This document shows, piece after piece, positions 26,569 to 34,067 of a stretch of DNA of 64,000 nucleotides. The notes under the pieces were generated by a model. That model saw only the letters and a list, made by a program, of their open reading frames with translations. It did not search any database and was not told the DNA's origin. Within the stretch, counting starts at the first letter, position 1; the number at the start of each line of letters is the position of its first letter. Source of the DNA: DATAEG01 sp963703085 (lineage in GTDB: Bacteria > Actinomycetota > Actinomycetes > Mycobacteriales > Jatrophihabitantaceae). The position numbers and the translations under genes are program-made. Location of the stretch: NCBI GenBank assembly GCA_963703085.1, contig OY969789.1, positions 1,736,001 to 1,800,000 on the forward strand, given 5' to 3'.

Positions 26569-28176
26569 ATGGCAACACACCAAGTGCTGAACACGCCGCC
26601 GCCGTGGCGCGACGTCAATCTGTTCAGCGCCGACCGCGCGCTGGCCGACCGGGTCGGCCCCGAGAACGGTCCGCTCGGCCGGCTCGGCGAGCTGGCCGGA
26701 TCCCCGCAGGCGCAGGAGTGGGGCCGGGTGGCCAATGCGGTGCCGCCGGTGCTGCGCACCCACGACCGATACGGCCACCGCCTCGACGAGGTCGAGTTCC
26801 ATCCCGCCTGGCACGAATTGCTGACCGTCGCCGTGGGCAATGGTCTGCACGCCACCCCGTGGCGCGCCGGCACGGCCGGGGCGCACCTGGTCCGGGCCGC
26901 CGGCTTCTTCGTGTGGGGTCAGGTCGAGGCGGGACATGGTTGCCCGATCTCGATGACGTACGCGATCGTGCCGGCGTTACGGCACAACCCCGAGTTGGCG
27001 GCGAGCTACGAGCCGCTGCTGACGTCCACCAGTTATGACTTCGGATTGCGCGCCCCGCAGTCGAAGAGCGGCCTGCTGGCCGGTATGGCGATGACGGAGA
27101 AGCAAGGTGGCTCGGACGTGCGGGCCAATCGCACGACGGCGCAGCCGAACGCCGACGGTAGCTACACGCTGACCGGGCACAAGTGGTTCTGCTCGGCCCC
27201 GATGTGCGACCTGTTCCTGGTGCTGGCGCAAGCGCCCGCCGGGCTGTCCTGCTTCCTGGTGCCGCGCGTCCTGCCGGACGGCACCAACAACCCGTTCCTG
27301 CTGCAACGGCTCAAGGACAAGCTCGGCAACCGGTCCAACGCGTCGAGCGAGGTCGAGTTCGACGGCACCACCGCCTGGTTGGTCGGCGCTGAGGGGCGTG
27401 GCGTCCGGACCATCATCGACATGGTCACGATGACCCGGCTGGACTGCGTGATCGGCTCGGCGGCGACGCAGCGTGCGGCGCTCACCCAGGCCATGCATCA
27501 TGCCGAGCACCGTTCCGCGTTCGGTGCGCCACTCGTCTCCCAGCCCCTCATGCGCGAGGTGCTGGCCGACCTGGCGGTCGAGTCCGAAGCGGCCACCGCC
27601 CTCTTCGTACGGCTGGCGCAGGCGGTCGACAACGACGAGAAAGCGTTCCTGCGGTTGGCCGTCGCGGCCGGCAAGTATTGGGTGTGCAAGCGGACGCCGA
27701 CGGTGGTCGGCGAGGCGCTGGAATGTCTCGGTGGCAACGGCTACGTCGAGGAGAGCGGGCTGCCGCGGTTGTTCCGCGAATCGCCGCTCAACTCGATCTG
27801 GGAAGGCTCCGGGAATGTCATCGCCTTGGACGTGGTGCGGGCCGCCGGCCGCGACCAGGACAGCGTCGGTGCACTCGTCGACGAATTGAGCACGACCGCC
27901 GGCGCCGACGCGGATCTCGACGCCGCCGTGACGCGGGTGCGCGACGCCGTCAATGCGGTGGCCGCCGACCCGGTCGCGGCACAGCAGCAGGCCCGCGCGA
28001 TCGCCGGGATGCTGGCCCGGTGCCTGCAAGCGTCACTGCTGATCCGGACCGCTCCGGAGGCGGTGGCCCGCGGATTCATCAACACCCGGGTTGCGCACGC
28101 GCCAACCGCCGTCGCCGGCGAACGGGCCGGACTGCTTGATGTGGACGCGGTGCTGGAGCGGGCCAGCGTGCGCTGA
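26569..28176 (+). CDS. aidB: AidB-like acyl-CoA dehydrogenase (DNA alkylation response)
   Basis: A 535-residue flavoprotein, close to the 541 residues of E. coli AidB and longer than ordinary acyl-CoA dehydrogenases. It has MAMTEKQGGSDVRANRTTA (FAD loop), TGHKWFCSAPMCDLFLVLAQ, KLGNRSNASSEVEF, AEHRSAFGAPLVSQPLMREVLADL and ALECLGGNGYVEES with SIWEGSGNV. These segments and the C-terminal extension are characteristic of AidB. AidB is induced by alkylating agents and binds DNA; its true chemistry is unsettled. Here a MerR-type gene precedes it, where E. coli uses Ada. Two bases separate its stop from the convergent gene. Confidence 0.88.
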   Translation: MATHQVLNTPPPWRDVNLFSADRALADRVGPENGPLGRLGELAGSPQAQEWGRVANAVPPVLRTHDRYGHRLDEVEFHPAWHELLTVAVGNGLHATPWRAGTAGAHLVRAAGFFVWGQVEAGHGCPISMTYAIVPALRHNPELAASYEPLLTSTSYDFGLRAPQSKSGLLAGMAMTEKQGGSDVRANRTTAQPNADGSYTLTGHKWFCSAPMCDLFLVLAQAPAGLSCFLVPRVLPDGTNNPFLLQRLKDKLGNRSNASSEVEFDGTTAWLVGAEGRGVRTIIDMVTMTRLDCVIGSAATQRAALTQAMHHAEHRSAFGAPLVSQPLMREVLADLAVESEAATALFVRLAQAVDNDEKAFLRLAVAAGKYWVCKRTPTVVGEALECLGGNGYVEESGLPRLFRESPLNSIWEGSGNVIALDVVRAAGRDQDSVGALVDELSTTAGADADLDAAVTRVRDAVNAVAADPVAAQQQARAIAGMLARCLQASLLIRTAPEAVARGFINTRVAHAPTAVAGERAGLLDVDAVLERASVR

Positions 28177-28178
28177 GC

Positions 28179-28556
28179 TCAGTGCGCGGACTTGCCGCGC
28201 CGGCGCGCCCGGCCGTCGTTCGTGGTGCTGGGCTGTGCCGCCGTGCCGGCGTTCCCGGACGCGCCCTTGGCACCGGCCGCCGCCGCTTTCCGGGCCGCGG
28301 CGCGACGCTGTGCGGGGGTCTTCGTCTCGCTGCGCCGCTCGGCCTCGGCGGCAGCTCGGGCCGCCTTTCGCTTGGGCGCCTTCGCCGGCTGTGGTGCATC
28401 CCGCTTACGGATCGTCACCTTCCCCGACTCGAGGTCGATGCGCTCCCCACCGGAGGAATCACCGATCTCTTCCCGGGTGGACTGCAGTCGCCGCTTCTCC
28501 TCGTCCATGTGCTGCTTGGCCGGGTTGAAGAGGGTGTCCAGTCCCCACTGCGTCAT
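28179..28556 (-). CDS. DUF6191-like protein with basic Ala/Lys/Arg-rich tail
   Basis: A 125-residue protein. The first ~50 residues (LDTLFNPAKQHMDEEKRRLQ, then RIDLESGKVTIRK) resemble the small actinobacterial DUF6191 domain. The remaining ~75 residues are Lys/Arg/Ala-rich (KRKAARAAAEAERR, QRRAAARKAAAAG) like a histone-H1-type tail and could bind nucleic acid. There is no signal peptide. Function unknown. It converges on aidB with two bases between stops. Confidence 0.6.
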   Translation of the reverse strand: MTQWGLDTLFNPAKQHMDEEKRRLQSTREEIGDSSGGERIDLESGKVTIRKRDAPQPAKAPKRKAARAAAEAERRSETKTPAQRRAAARKAAAAGAKGASGNAGTAAQPSTTNDGRARRRGKSAH

Positions 28557-28622
28557 GCGGTCAGCCTACGTCCTGCCCGGGCAACCGCCACCCCGCACAT
28601 CCGGCGATCCCCGGGCTACCAA

Positions 28623-28682
28623 CCGCGATGATCACGCGGAAATTGTCGCCATGGCAGCACATTGTGCGTGATCATCGCGAGG
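28623..28682 (+). repeat. Palindromic intergenic element, copy 2 of 6
   Basis: The arms CCGCGATGATCACGC and GCGTGATCATCGCG flank a centre (TTGTCGCCATGGCAGCACATT) that is less symmetrical than copy 1. It has the same orientation as copy 1. It lies between two minus-strand genes, about 66 bases upstream of the DUF6191-like start and 25 bases beyond the TfoX-like stop. Confidence 0.85.
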
Positions 28683-28707
28683 CAGCGGCTCTGGCGAGGG
28701 CACGGCG

Positions 28708-29040
28708 TCACTTCGGCGGCAGTGTTCGCGCGTAGGCAAGGGCGAGCTGCACCCATCCGGCGAGCTCCTCGTCGGTGTCGATCCCGCCAGGCCCGATCCG
28801 CAGCCAGCCGTTCATCTCCCGTCCGCCCATCACGGCGCGATCGACGTGCGTCTTGGCGCACAACACATCGGTCTGCGCCGGGTCGACGCGCAGCAGTAGG
28901 CCACCCTTGCCGCTCACGGTGACCGCCATATGTCCGTCGATCAAGAACGCGAGACCGCCGAACATGCGCTGCTCGCCCACGCCGCTCTCATCGTGCACGA
29001 GCTCGCGGACGCGGTTGGCAACTTCCTCGTCATAGGCCAT
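28708..29040 (-). CDS. TfoX/Sxy N-terminal domain protein
   Basis: A 110-residue single-domain protein. MAYDEEVANRVRELVHDES, QRMFGGLAFLIDGHMAVTV and GGLLLRVDP match the TfoX N-terminal domain. The second domain of E. coli TfoX/Sxy, the competence regulator, is absent. Stand-alone versions are common in actinobacteria and there is no evidence that they control competence. The role is unknown. It sits between two palindromic elements (copies 2 and 3), each just outside the coding region. Confidence 0.8.
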   Translation of the reverse strand: MAYDEEVANRVRELVHDESGVGEQRMFGGLAFLIDGHMAVTVSGKGGLLLRVDPAQTDVLCAKTHVDRAVMGGREMNGWLRIGPGGIDTDEELAGWVQLALAYARTLPPK

Positions 29041-29064
29041 GGCTCAGTATCCCCGCCGCGTCAC

Positions 29065-29123
29065 CCGCGATGATCACGCGGATATTGTGGCTATGGCAGC
29101 AAATTGTGCGTGATCATCGCGGG
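29065..29123 (+). repeat. Palindromic intergenic element, copy 3 of 6
   Basis: CCGCGATGATCACGC opens the element and GCGTGATCATCGCGG closes it, with ATATTGTGGCTATGGCAGCAAATT between. It is in the same orientation as copies 1 and 2. The stop codon of the Rsm22-like gene (minus-strand TGA, 29114-29116) lies inside the right arm, so the element forms the gene's 3' end. Confidence 0.88.
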
Positions 29124-30073
29124 GCAGCGGCGGGGGGCCATTCGTCGCCCCAGTCGGCCTTGCGGGCGGCCCGGTAGAGCTCTTTGCTGCGTTTGCTGAC
29201 GATGCGCTCCACGGCGGTGCCGTCCGCAGCACAGATACGCAGGCCGACGTGACCGGTGCGCCGCTGCGGATGACGCAGAATCCGTCCGGCTGCCGGGGTA
29301 ACGGGCCGCCGGGTGGCGGCGACGAAGGAGAACTTCTCGTCCTCGTAGCCCAGCTCACCGCCTTTGACGCGGCGCTGCGCCGCGGAGCGGGGCAGCCGGA
29401 CGGCGAAGTGGCACCAGTCCCGGCCGGTCATCGGGCAGCCGGCGGAATGTGGGCACGGGGCGGCGACGTGCCGTCCCGATTCGATCAGCCGGCCGCGAAC
29501 AGCGCGCACGGTAGCGAAGCCGCGCGGGGTGCCCGGTTCAACGACGAGCACCGTGTCCGAGCCGACCGATGCCAGCACCGCGGAGGCATCGTCCTGTGGC
29601 AACTCGCCCAGCGCATACCCGGCGACCACCAGGTCTGCGCTCGGCAGCTGCGCACCAACCATGCTCGACGCGTGCCAGTGCACCGCGGGCAGCGCTGCGC
29701 TCAATCGGCGCCCGAGCACGCTCATCGCCGGGTCCAGCTCCACCGCGTGCACGGCCGCAACCGACGGCCACACGTCGGTCACTGCCCACAGCGCGGCACC
29801 CGTCCCGGCGCCGAGATCGACCACCGTCCGCGGCGCGAACGACGGATCCGCCGCCACGAGTTGGCCCAGCGCAGCGCGCACCGCAGCATAGGTCGCCGGC
29901 ATCCGGTAGACGGCATAGGCGGCCGCGTCGACGTCGCGCAACGCGCCATCGGGTACCCCGGCCGCCCGGTAGGCACTACCGAGCCGGGCGGCCGCGGCGG
30001 TCAGGCGCGCGGAGCCAACCTCGGCGGCCAGCCCGTCCAGGGCGGCGGCAAGGGAGGCGGGCAGTGAGATCAC
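29114..30073 (-). CDS. Rsm22-family small-subunit ribosomal methyltransferase-like protein
   Basis: A 319-residue protein with a SAM-binding fold: VVDLGAGTGAALWAV is motif I, with a conserved acidic residue at the end of the next strand (VHAVELDPAM). A cysteine/histidine cluster follows (CPHSAGCPMTGRDWCHF) that in Rsm22 relatives binds an Fe-S cluster or zinc. RSKELYRAARKADWGDEW ends the protein. Rsm22/METTL17 proteins are known to help assemble small ribosomal subunits; whether the bacterial ones methylate rRNA is unclear. GTG start. The C-terminal Pro-Arg and the stop are encoded by the palindromic element. Confidence 0.82.
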   Translation of the reverse strand: MISLPASLAAALDGLAAEVGSARLTAAAARLGSAYRAAGVPDGALRDVDAAAYAVYRMPATYAAVRAALGQLVAADPSFAPRTVVDLGAGTGAALWAVTDVWPSVAAVHAVELDPAMSVLGRRLSAALPAVHWHASSMVGAQLPSADLVVAGYALGELPQDDASAVLASVGSDTVLVVEPGTPRGFATVRAVRGRLIESGRHVAAPCPHSAGCPMTGRDWCHFAVRLPRSAAQRRVKGGELGYEDEKFSFVAATRRPVTPAAGRILRHPQRRTGHVGLRICAADGTAVERIVSKRSKELYRAARKADWGDEWPPAAAPR

Positions 30074-30083
30074 AGCGCGGAAT

Positions 30084-31031
30084 CTACGGCCGCAGCACCA
30101 ACTTGCCGACCGTGCCCCGCGAGCGCAGGTCGCGATGCGCCTGCGCCGCGCCGTCCAGGTCGTACTCGCCGCCCAGCACCGGCTTCACCGTGCCTGCGGC
30201 AATGGCATCCAGCAATTCCTGCACGGGTCCCCGCATCCAGCGCTGCGGATTCATCACGCAGTACGCCAACCAGAACCCGATCACCGCCGTGCCGCGCTGC
30301 ATCAGCCGGCCCGGCTCCACCGCGGCCGGCGGTGTCCGCGACGCCATCCCGAACACCACCAGCCGGCCGAACGGCGCCAGCGCTTCCAGGCTGCGATCGA
30401 ACGTCTCGCCGCCGACCATCTCGAGCACCACATCCACCCGTTGCCGGTTGTTGGCCCGTTTTACCGCATCGACGAGCCGGCTCGGCTCACCATCAATTGC
30501 CACGTCGGCGCCGAGGGAGAGCGCGAGTTCGCGCTTCTCGGCGGAGGACGCGGTGGCAATGACGCGGGCGCCCGCCGCCTTCGCCAGTTGCACCGCGATC
30601 GTGCCGACGCCACCGGCCGCTGCGTGCACCACCACCGTCTCGCCGGCCTGCACATGCGCGCAGGTGTGCAGCAGATGCCACGCAGTAACACCTTGCAGCA
30701 CAGCCGACAACGCCGCGCCGTCGGACACTCCGTCCGGGACGTCCCAGATCAACGCGTCGGAAGCAACCACCTTTTCCGCGTACGAGCCGGATTCGCTCAG
30801 CCCCACCACGCGTCGACCGGCCGAGTCGACGCCCACGAATTCAGCTCCCGGTATCACCGGCAGGTTCGATTCGACGAGGTAGGAGTTCTCCGCCTGATGG
30901 GTGTCGGCATAGTTCAACCCGGCCGCAACCACGGTGTAGAGGCTCTCGTCTGCGTCCGGCACCGGGTCGGGCACGTCGCGCACGACCAGCACCTCGGGAC
31001 CGCCGAACTCGGTGATCTGGATGGCTCGCAT
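30084..31031 (-). CDS. Zinc-free quinone oxidoreductase (MDR family)
   Basis: A 315-residue medium-chain dehydrogenase/reductase. MRAIQITEFGGPEVLVVRDV is the usual N-terminus. AGLNYADTHQAENSYLV and IPGAEFVGV follow, and the Rossmann segment is VVVHAAAGGVGTIAVQLAKAAGA, the AxxGGVG form used by NADPH quinone oxidoreductases. Zinc-ligand cysteines are missing, as in that group. It likely reduces quinones or enones with NADPH. The ATG at 31029-31031 is chosen over the upstream frame start 31088 because it matches the family's N-terminus exactly. It is divergent from msrA, 74 bases away. Confidence 0.85.
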   Translation of the reverse strand: MRAIQITEFGGPEVLVVRDVPDPVPDADESLYTVVAAGLNYADTHQAENSYLVESNLPVIPGAEFVGVDSAGRRVVGLSESGSYAEKVVASDALIWDVPDGVSDGAALSAVLQGVTAWHLLHTCAHVQAGETVVVHAAAGGVGTIAVQLAKAAGARVIATASSAEKRELALSLGADVAIDGEPSRLVDAVKRANNRQRVDVVLEMVGGETFDRSLEALAPFGRLVVFGMASRTPPAAVEPGRLMQRGTAVIGFWLAYCVMNPQRWMRGPVQELLDAIAAGTVKPVLGGEYDLDGAAQAHRDLRSRGTVGKLVLRP

Positions 31032-31105
31032 GGCAGCGACGCTAGCCCGGCCAGCCGGTGCCGGTATCGGTGGCCGAACCAAGGCCACGTCCGTAGCCTG
31101 AACCC

Positions 31106-31750
31106 ATGCTGTTCTCCCGGACCAAAACCCAGTTGATCGATCCGGAATCGGCGCTCCAGGGCCGCGCCGACTACCCGTTCACCGTGCCCACGACGCACTA
31201 CGTGAACGGCCACCGCATCGTGCCGCCGTTCCCGGACGGCATGTCCACGGCGATCTTCGGCAGCGGCTGTTTCTGGGGCGCCGAGGAGATCATGTGGCAG
31301 ATTCCGGGCGTCTACTCGACCGCGGTCGGCTACAGCGGCGGGTACACGCCGTATCCGACGTACGAGGAGGTGTGCTCCGGTCGCACCGGGCACACCGAGT
31401 CGGTGCTCGTCGTGTTCGATCCCGCGGTGGTGAGCTACCGCGATTTGGTGGTGACGCACTTCGAGACCCATGACCCCACCCAGGGCATGCGGCAGGGCAA
31501 CGACATCGGCACGCAGTACCGGTCGGCGGTGTACTACACCGAGGACGCGCACCGCGAGATCGTCGAGCAGGCGGCCAAGGCGTATTCGGAGGCCCTGGTG
31601 GCGCGGGGGATCGGCCAGGTGACAACGGAGGTCGCACCGGCCGGCGAGTTCTACTACGCGGAGGATTACCACCAGCAGTACCTCGCGAAGAACCCGAACG
31701 GCTACCGCTGCCACGAGTCCACCGGCGTCCCGTTCCCGAAGGGCGCCTGA
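31106..31750 (+). CDS. msrA: Peptide methionine sulfoxide reductase A
   Basis: A 214-residue thiol enzyme that repairs the S-epimer of methionine sulfoxide in proteins. The catalytic cysteine is C55 in GSGCFWGAEEIMWQIPG. GYSGGYTPYPTYEEVCSGRTGHTE, FETHDPTQGMRQGNDIGTQYRS and AEDYHQQYLAKNPNGY follow in the expected order. The ~45-residue N-terminal extension is usual for the longer bacterial forms. The stop codon TGA 31748-31750 is followed immediately, in the same frame, by the amidotransferase-like gene. Confidence 0.95.
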   Translation: MLFSRTKTQLIDPESALQGRADYPFTVPTTHYVNGHRIVPPFPDGMSTAIFGSGCFWGAEEIMWQIPGVYSTAVGYSGGYTPYPTYEEVCSGRTGHTESVLVVFDPAVVSYRDLVVTHFETHDPTQGMRQGNDIGTQYRSAVYYTEDAHREIVEQAAKAYSEALVARGIGQVTTEVAPAGEFYYAEDYHQQYLAKNPNGYRCHESTGVPFPKGA

Positions 31751-31777
31751 ATTATCGCCACCGCACCGCCCGTCCTG

Positions 31778-32500
31778 GTGGTGCAGAACTCCGCAGGGTC
31801 AGGGCTGGGTCGCTTCCACGAGTGGTGGCGCGAGGCGGGGCTCGATCCGCACATCGTCCGGGCCTATGCCGAGGAACCGCTGGGGCCGGCAGAGTCGCTG
31901 GAGGACTTCGCCGGACTGGTCCTGCTCGGCGGCGGCCTACTGCCCGACGAGGACGATCGGGCACCGTGGCTGTCGCGCGAGCGCGAGCTCGCCGGCCAGG
32001 CGGTGGACACCGGCCTACCGACGCTGGGGATCTGTCTCGGCGCCCAGCTGCTGGCGCACATCGGCGGTGGTCGGGTGCAGCCCCATCACGGCACTCCGGA
32101 GGTCGGTAGCACGGCGATCGTGCGGCGGGACGAGTCGGCCGGCGACCCGCTGCTCGGCGAGCTGCCGGACACGTTCCACGCGATCGAACATCACGTCGAT
32201 GCCATCACGGCGCTGCCCGCTGACGCCGTCTGGCTGGCCGAGAGCGCAACCTGCGGTATCCAGGCGTTTCGACGAGGCGAGCACGCCTGGGGCGTGCAGT
32301 TCCACCCCGAAGTGGGCGCGCAACGCGTCGCCGAGTGGGAGCCAGAGTCAGTGCGCCGGTCGGGCTTCGACCCGGACCAGGTGGTAGCGACGGCGCAGGC
32401 CAATGAGGTGTCGTCCGCGGCAGCGTGCCGCAGCATCGCGGCCCGGTTCGCCGAGGTGGTGCGTCGACACGCGTCCCGCTCGGTAACTCAGGCTCAGTGA
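31778..32500 (+). CDS. Class I glutamine amidotransferase-like protein (start uncertain)
   Basis: About 240 residues with the class I amidotransferase layout: LVLLGGGLLPDED (oxyanion strand), GICLGAQLLAHIGGG (nucleophile Cys), and GVQFHPEVG (His of the triad), with a spaced glutamate after it. These stand-alone proteins resemble GuaA-type or gamma-glutamyl-hydrolase-like domains, and the substrate is unknown. The start is odd. No ATG exists. GTG 31778 would cut into the first strand (VLVVQNSAG). AAGGG near 31739-31743 is well placed for ATT 31751, which directly follows the msrA TGA in the same frame. Coupled re-initiation is likely. Confidence 0.75.
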   Translation: MVQNSAGSGLGRFHEWWREAGLDPHIVRAYAEEPLGPAESLEDFAGLVLLGGGLLPDEDDRAPWLSRERELAGQAVDTGLPTLGICLGAQLLAHIGGGRVQPHHGTPEVGSTAIVRRDESAGDPLLGELPDTFHAIEHHVDAITALPADAVWLAESATCGIQAFRRGEHAWGVQFHPEVGAQRVAEWEPESVRRSGFDPDQVVATAQANEVSSAAACRSIAARFAEVVRRHASRSVTQAQ

Positions 32501-32510
32501 CCCGCGCCGC

Positions 32511-33068
32511 TCACGCGCCGTGACTCGACCGGGCTCGCGCGCGATGGGCTCGCACCCGGGCACGCACGCCGCACCGTTCGTCGGCACACCAGCGGCGTCG
32601 GCCGGTGTGATCGAGGAAGATGCCCGAGCAAGTGTCGTCACCGCAGGGGCGCAACAACGCCCGGTGCGGGCCGGCCAGGTCAGTGACCGCCTGCCGCGCC
32701 AACCGAGCCAGCGCCTCATCAGCGGACGCCGGCCGCACCACCCGCAGAGCACCCGCCGAACGGCGTACTTGCACGGGACGGTCTGCCGCCAACACGGACT
32801 CGATCAGCCGGACGTCGGCCGCTGCCGGCCCGGACGATGAGAGCGCCGCCACCGCAGCCCGGTGCAGCGCCTCTCGCAGCTCCCTGGCGCGAAGCAGGTC
32901 TGCCTCCGTCACTGCACCGGTCGGCTGCATCTCGTGTTCTGCGAGCCAGGAGCGCAACGCCGGTACCTCGGTCAGCATTTCCGTCCCGGTCGCTGACCGA
33001 TAGCGATCCAGGCGAGTCAGCAAGAAATCCAGCCAGCTGGCTCCCATCCCGGTTCGAAATGCCGTCAC
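32511..33068 (-). CDS. CGNR zinc-finger / ABATE-domain regulator
   Basis: A 185-residue predicted DNA-binding regulator. The N-terminal ~125 residues form a helical stress-response-like (ABATE) domain. The C-terminal CGNR zinc finger has CGDDTCSGIFLDHTGRRRWC followed by CGVRARVRAHR, with Val where the family name has Asn. I start it at GTG 33066-33068. The frame extends to ATG 33104, but that would put a perfect inverted repeat and a good promoter inside the gene, whereas TACGCT is seven bases ahead of the GTG and predicts a leaderless transcript. It is divergent from, and probably controls, the EamA transporter. Confidence 0.8.
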   Translation of the reverse strand: MTAFRTGMGASWLDFLLTRLDRYRSATGTEMLTEVPALRSWLAEHEMQPTGAVTEADLLRARELREALHRAAVAALSSSGPAAADVRLIESVLAADRPVQVRRSAGALRVVRPASADEALARLARQAVTDLAGPHRALLRPCGDDTCSGIFLDHTGRRRWCADERCGVRARVRAHRARARSSHGA

Positions 33069-33074
33069 CCCTCT

Positions 33075-33104
33075 AGCGTAACGCCTTGACTCGTTACCTG
33101 TCAT
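33075..33104 (-). promoter_or_regulatory. Predicted promoter of the CGNR regulator (leaderless)
   Basis: On the minus strand ATGACA (33099-33104) and TACGCT (33075-33080) are separated by 18 bases. Transcription would start about seven bases beyond, at the GTG start codon 33068, giving a leaderless mRNA of the kind common in actinobacteria. Operator 1 covers part of the -10 and the spacer. Confidence 0.45.
33078..33097. promoter_or_regulatory. Operator 1, GTAACG-N8-CGTTAC
   Basis: A perfect 6+6 inverted repeat, GTAACGCCTTGACTCGTTAC. It overlaps the predicted -35 (TTGACT) of the EamA gene and the -10 of the CGNR gene. A second copy with the same arms and the same eight-base spacing lies 38 bases to the right. 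The pair is the most convincing operator arrangement in the window. Confidence 0.75.
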
Positions 33105-33122
33105 CAGGCCATCATGTAACGC
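33086..33122 (+). promoter_or_regulatory. Predicted promoter of the EamA transporter (leaderless)
   Basis: TTGACT (33086-33091) and CATCAT (33110-33115) are 18 bases apart. The expected transcription start falls at 33122-33123, at the ATG of the transporter. The -35 is strong, the -10 is weak (A at position 2, T at position 6). Operator 1 covers the -35 and operator 2 covers the start site. Confidence 0.4.
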
Positions 33123-33135
33123 ATGAAGTCGTTAC
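33116..33135. promoter_or_regulatory. Operator 2, GTAACG-N8-CGTTAC
   Basis: GTAACGCATGAAGTCGTTAC repeats the arms and spacing of operator 1. It spans the predicted transcription start and the first four codons of the EamA gene. A repressor bound here would block initiation directly. Confidence 0.75.
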
Positions 33136-34067
33136 ATGTGGATCGACTGGCGTTGACGTTCATCCTCATCTGGAGCAGCGGGTACATAGTCGGGTCCATC
33201 GCCACCGAGGTGATCGCCCCGTTGACCGTCACGCTGTGGAGGTTCGTCGTCGCCGCGGCGGCGCTCGCCATGATCGCCCGCATCCGGGGGGAGGCGTGGC
33301 CGCGGGGCCGGCGCGAGCTGACCTACGTCGCGGTCACCGGCGTGCTCATGTTCGCCGTCCAGTTCGGCGGCCTCTACATCGGTCTGGCCGCCGGAATGCC
33401 GGCCTCGACGACTGCGCTGATTGCCTGCTCGGCTCCCCTGCTGGTCGCTCTGGCCGGCGCCGCGCTGCGGTGGGACCGGCTCACCCGCATTCAGTGGGTC
33501 GGTATCGCGCTCGGGGTCCTCGGGGTGATCGTCACGCTGGCCGACAAGCTGGGCCGGCCCCCGACCGCTGCGGCACTGGCCTGGACGGTCCTCGGCCTCG
33601 CCGGGTTGGCGGCCGGCACGTTGCTGCAGGGCCGGCTGTCCGTGTCCGCGGGGCCTGCCGCGCTGGCCACTGTCCAACTGGCGGCGGCGATCGTGGTCCT
33701 CGCGGTCTGGGCGCCGTTGGAAGGGTCACTGCGCATCCCGCTCACCGAACACGCCTTGCTGTCCTTCGGGTGGGTGGCCGGCATTGCCGGAGTAGGCGCG
33801 CCGCTGCTGCTGATCGCTCTGGTCCGTGGCCGGGGCGCCACCCGCGCCAGCAGCCTGCTGTTCGTCGTTCCCGCGGTGACAGCGATCGCGTCGTGGCCGA
33901 TTCTCGGCCACCGCGTCGGCCCGACCGCGGTAGTGGGACTCGTCGTCGCGGCTGTGGGGATGTGGCTGGTGACCGCGCGCCGGCGCGCTCAGCGAGACGC
34001 GGTCGGCAAGGCGGAGGAGAGGAAGCCGACGGTTGTCTGCCAGGCCGCGGCCGACGCCGCCGCATGA
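33123..34067 (+). CDS. EamA-family (DMT) transporter
   Basis: A 314-residue membrane protein with ten predicted helices in two EamA repeats. FILIWSSGYIVGSIATEVIAP opens the first, and GPAALATVQLAAAIVVLAVW opens the second. The family exports metabolites such as amino acids, nucleosides or drugs; the substrate is not readable. The ATG lies inside operator 2, consistent with leaderless translation. The cytoplasmic tail after the last helix (RRRAQRDAVGKAEERKP onward) is longer than usual and is encoded antisense to the end of the dienelactone hydrolase gene, a 79-base convergent overlap. Confidence 0.85.
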   Translation: MKSLHVDRLALTFILIWSSGYIVGSIATEVIAPLTVTLWRFVVAAAALAMIARIRGEAWPRGRRELTYVAVTGVLMFAVQFGGLYIGLAAGMPASTTALIACSAPLLVALAGAALRWDRLTRIQWVGIALGVLGVIVTLADKLGRPPTAAALAWTVLGLAGLAAGTLLQGRLSVSAGPAALATVQLAAAIVVLAVWAPLEGSLRIPLTEHALLSFGWVAGIAGVGAPLLLIALVRGRGATRASSLLFVVPAVTAIASWPILGHRVGPTAVVGLVVAAVGMWLVTARRRAQRDAVGKAEERKPTVVCQAAADAAA

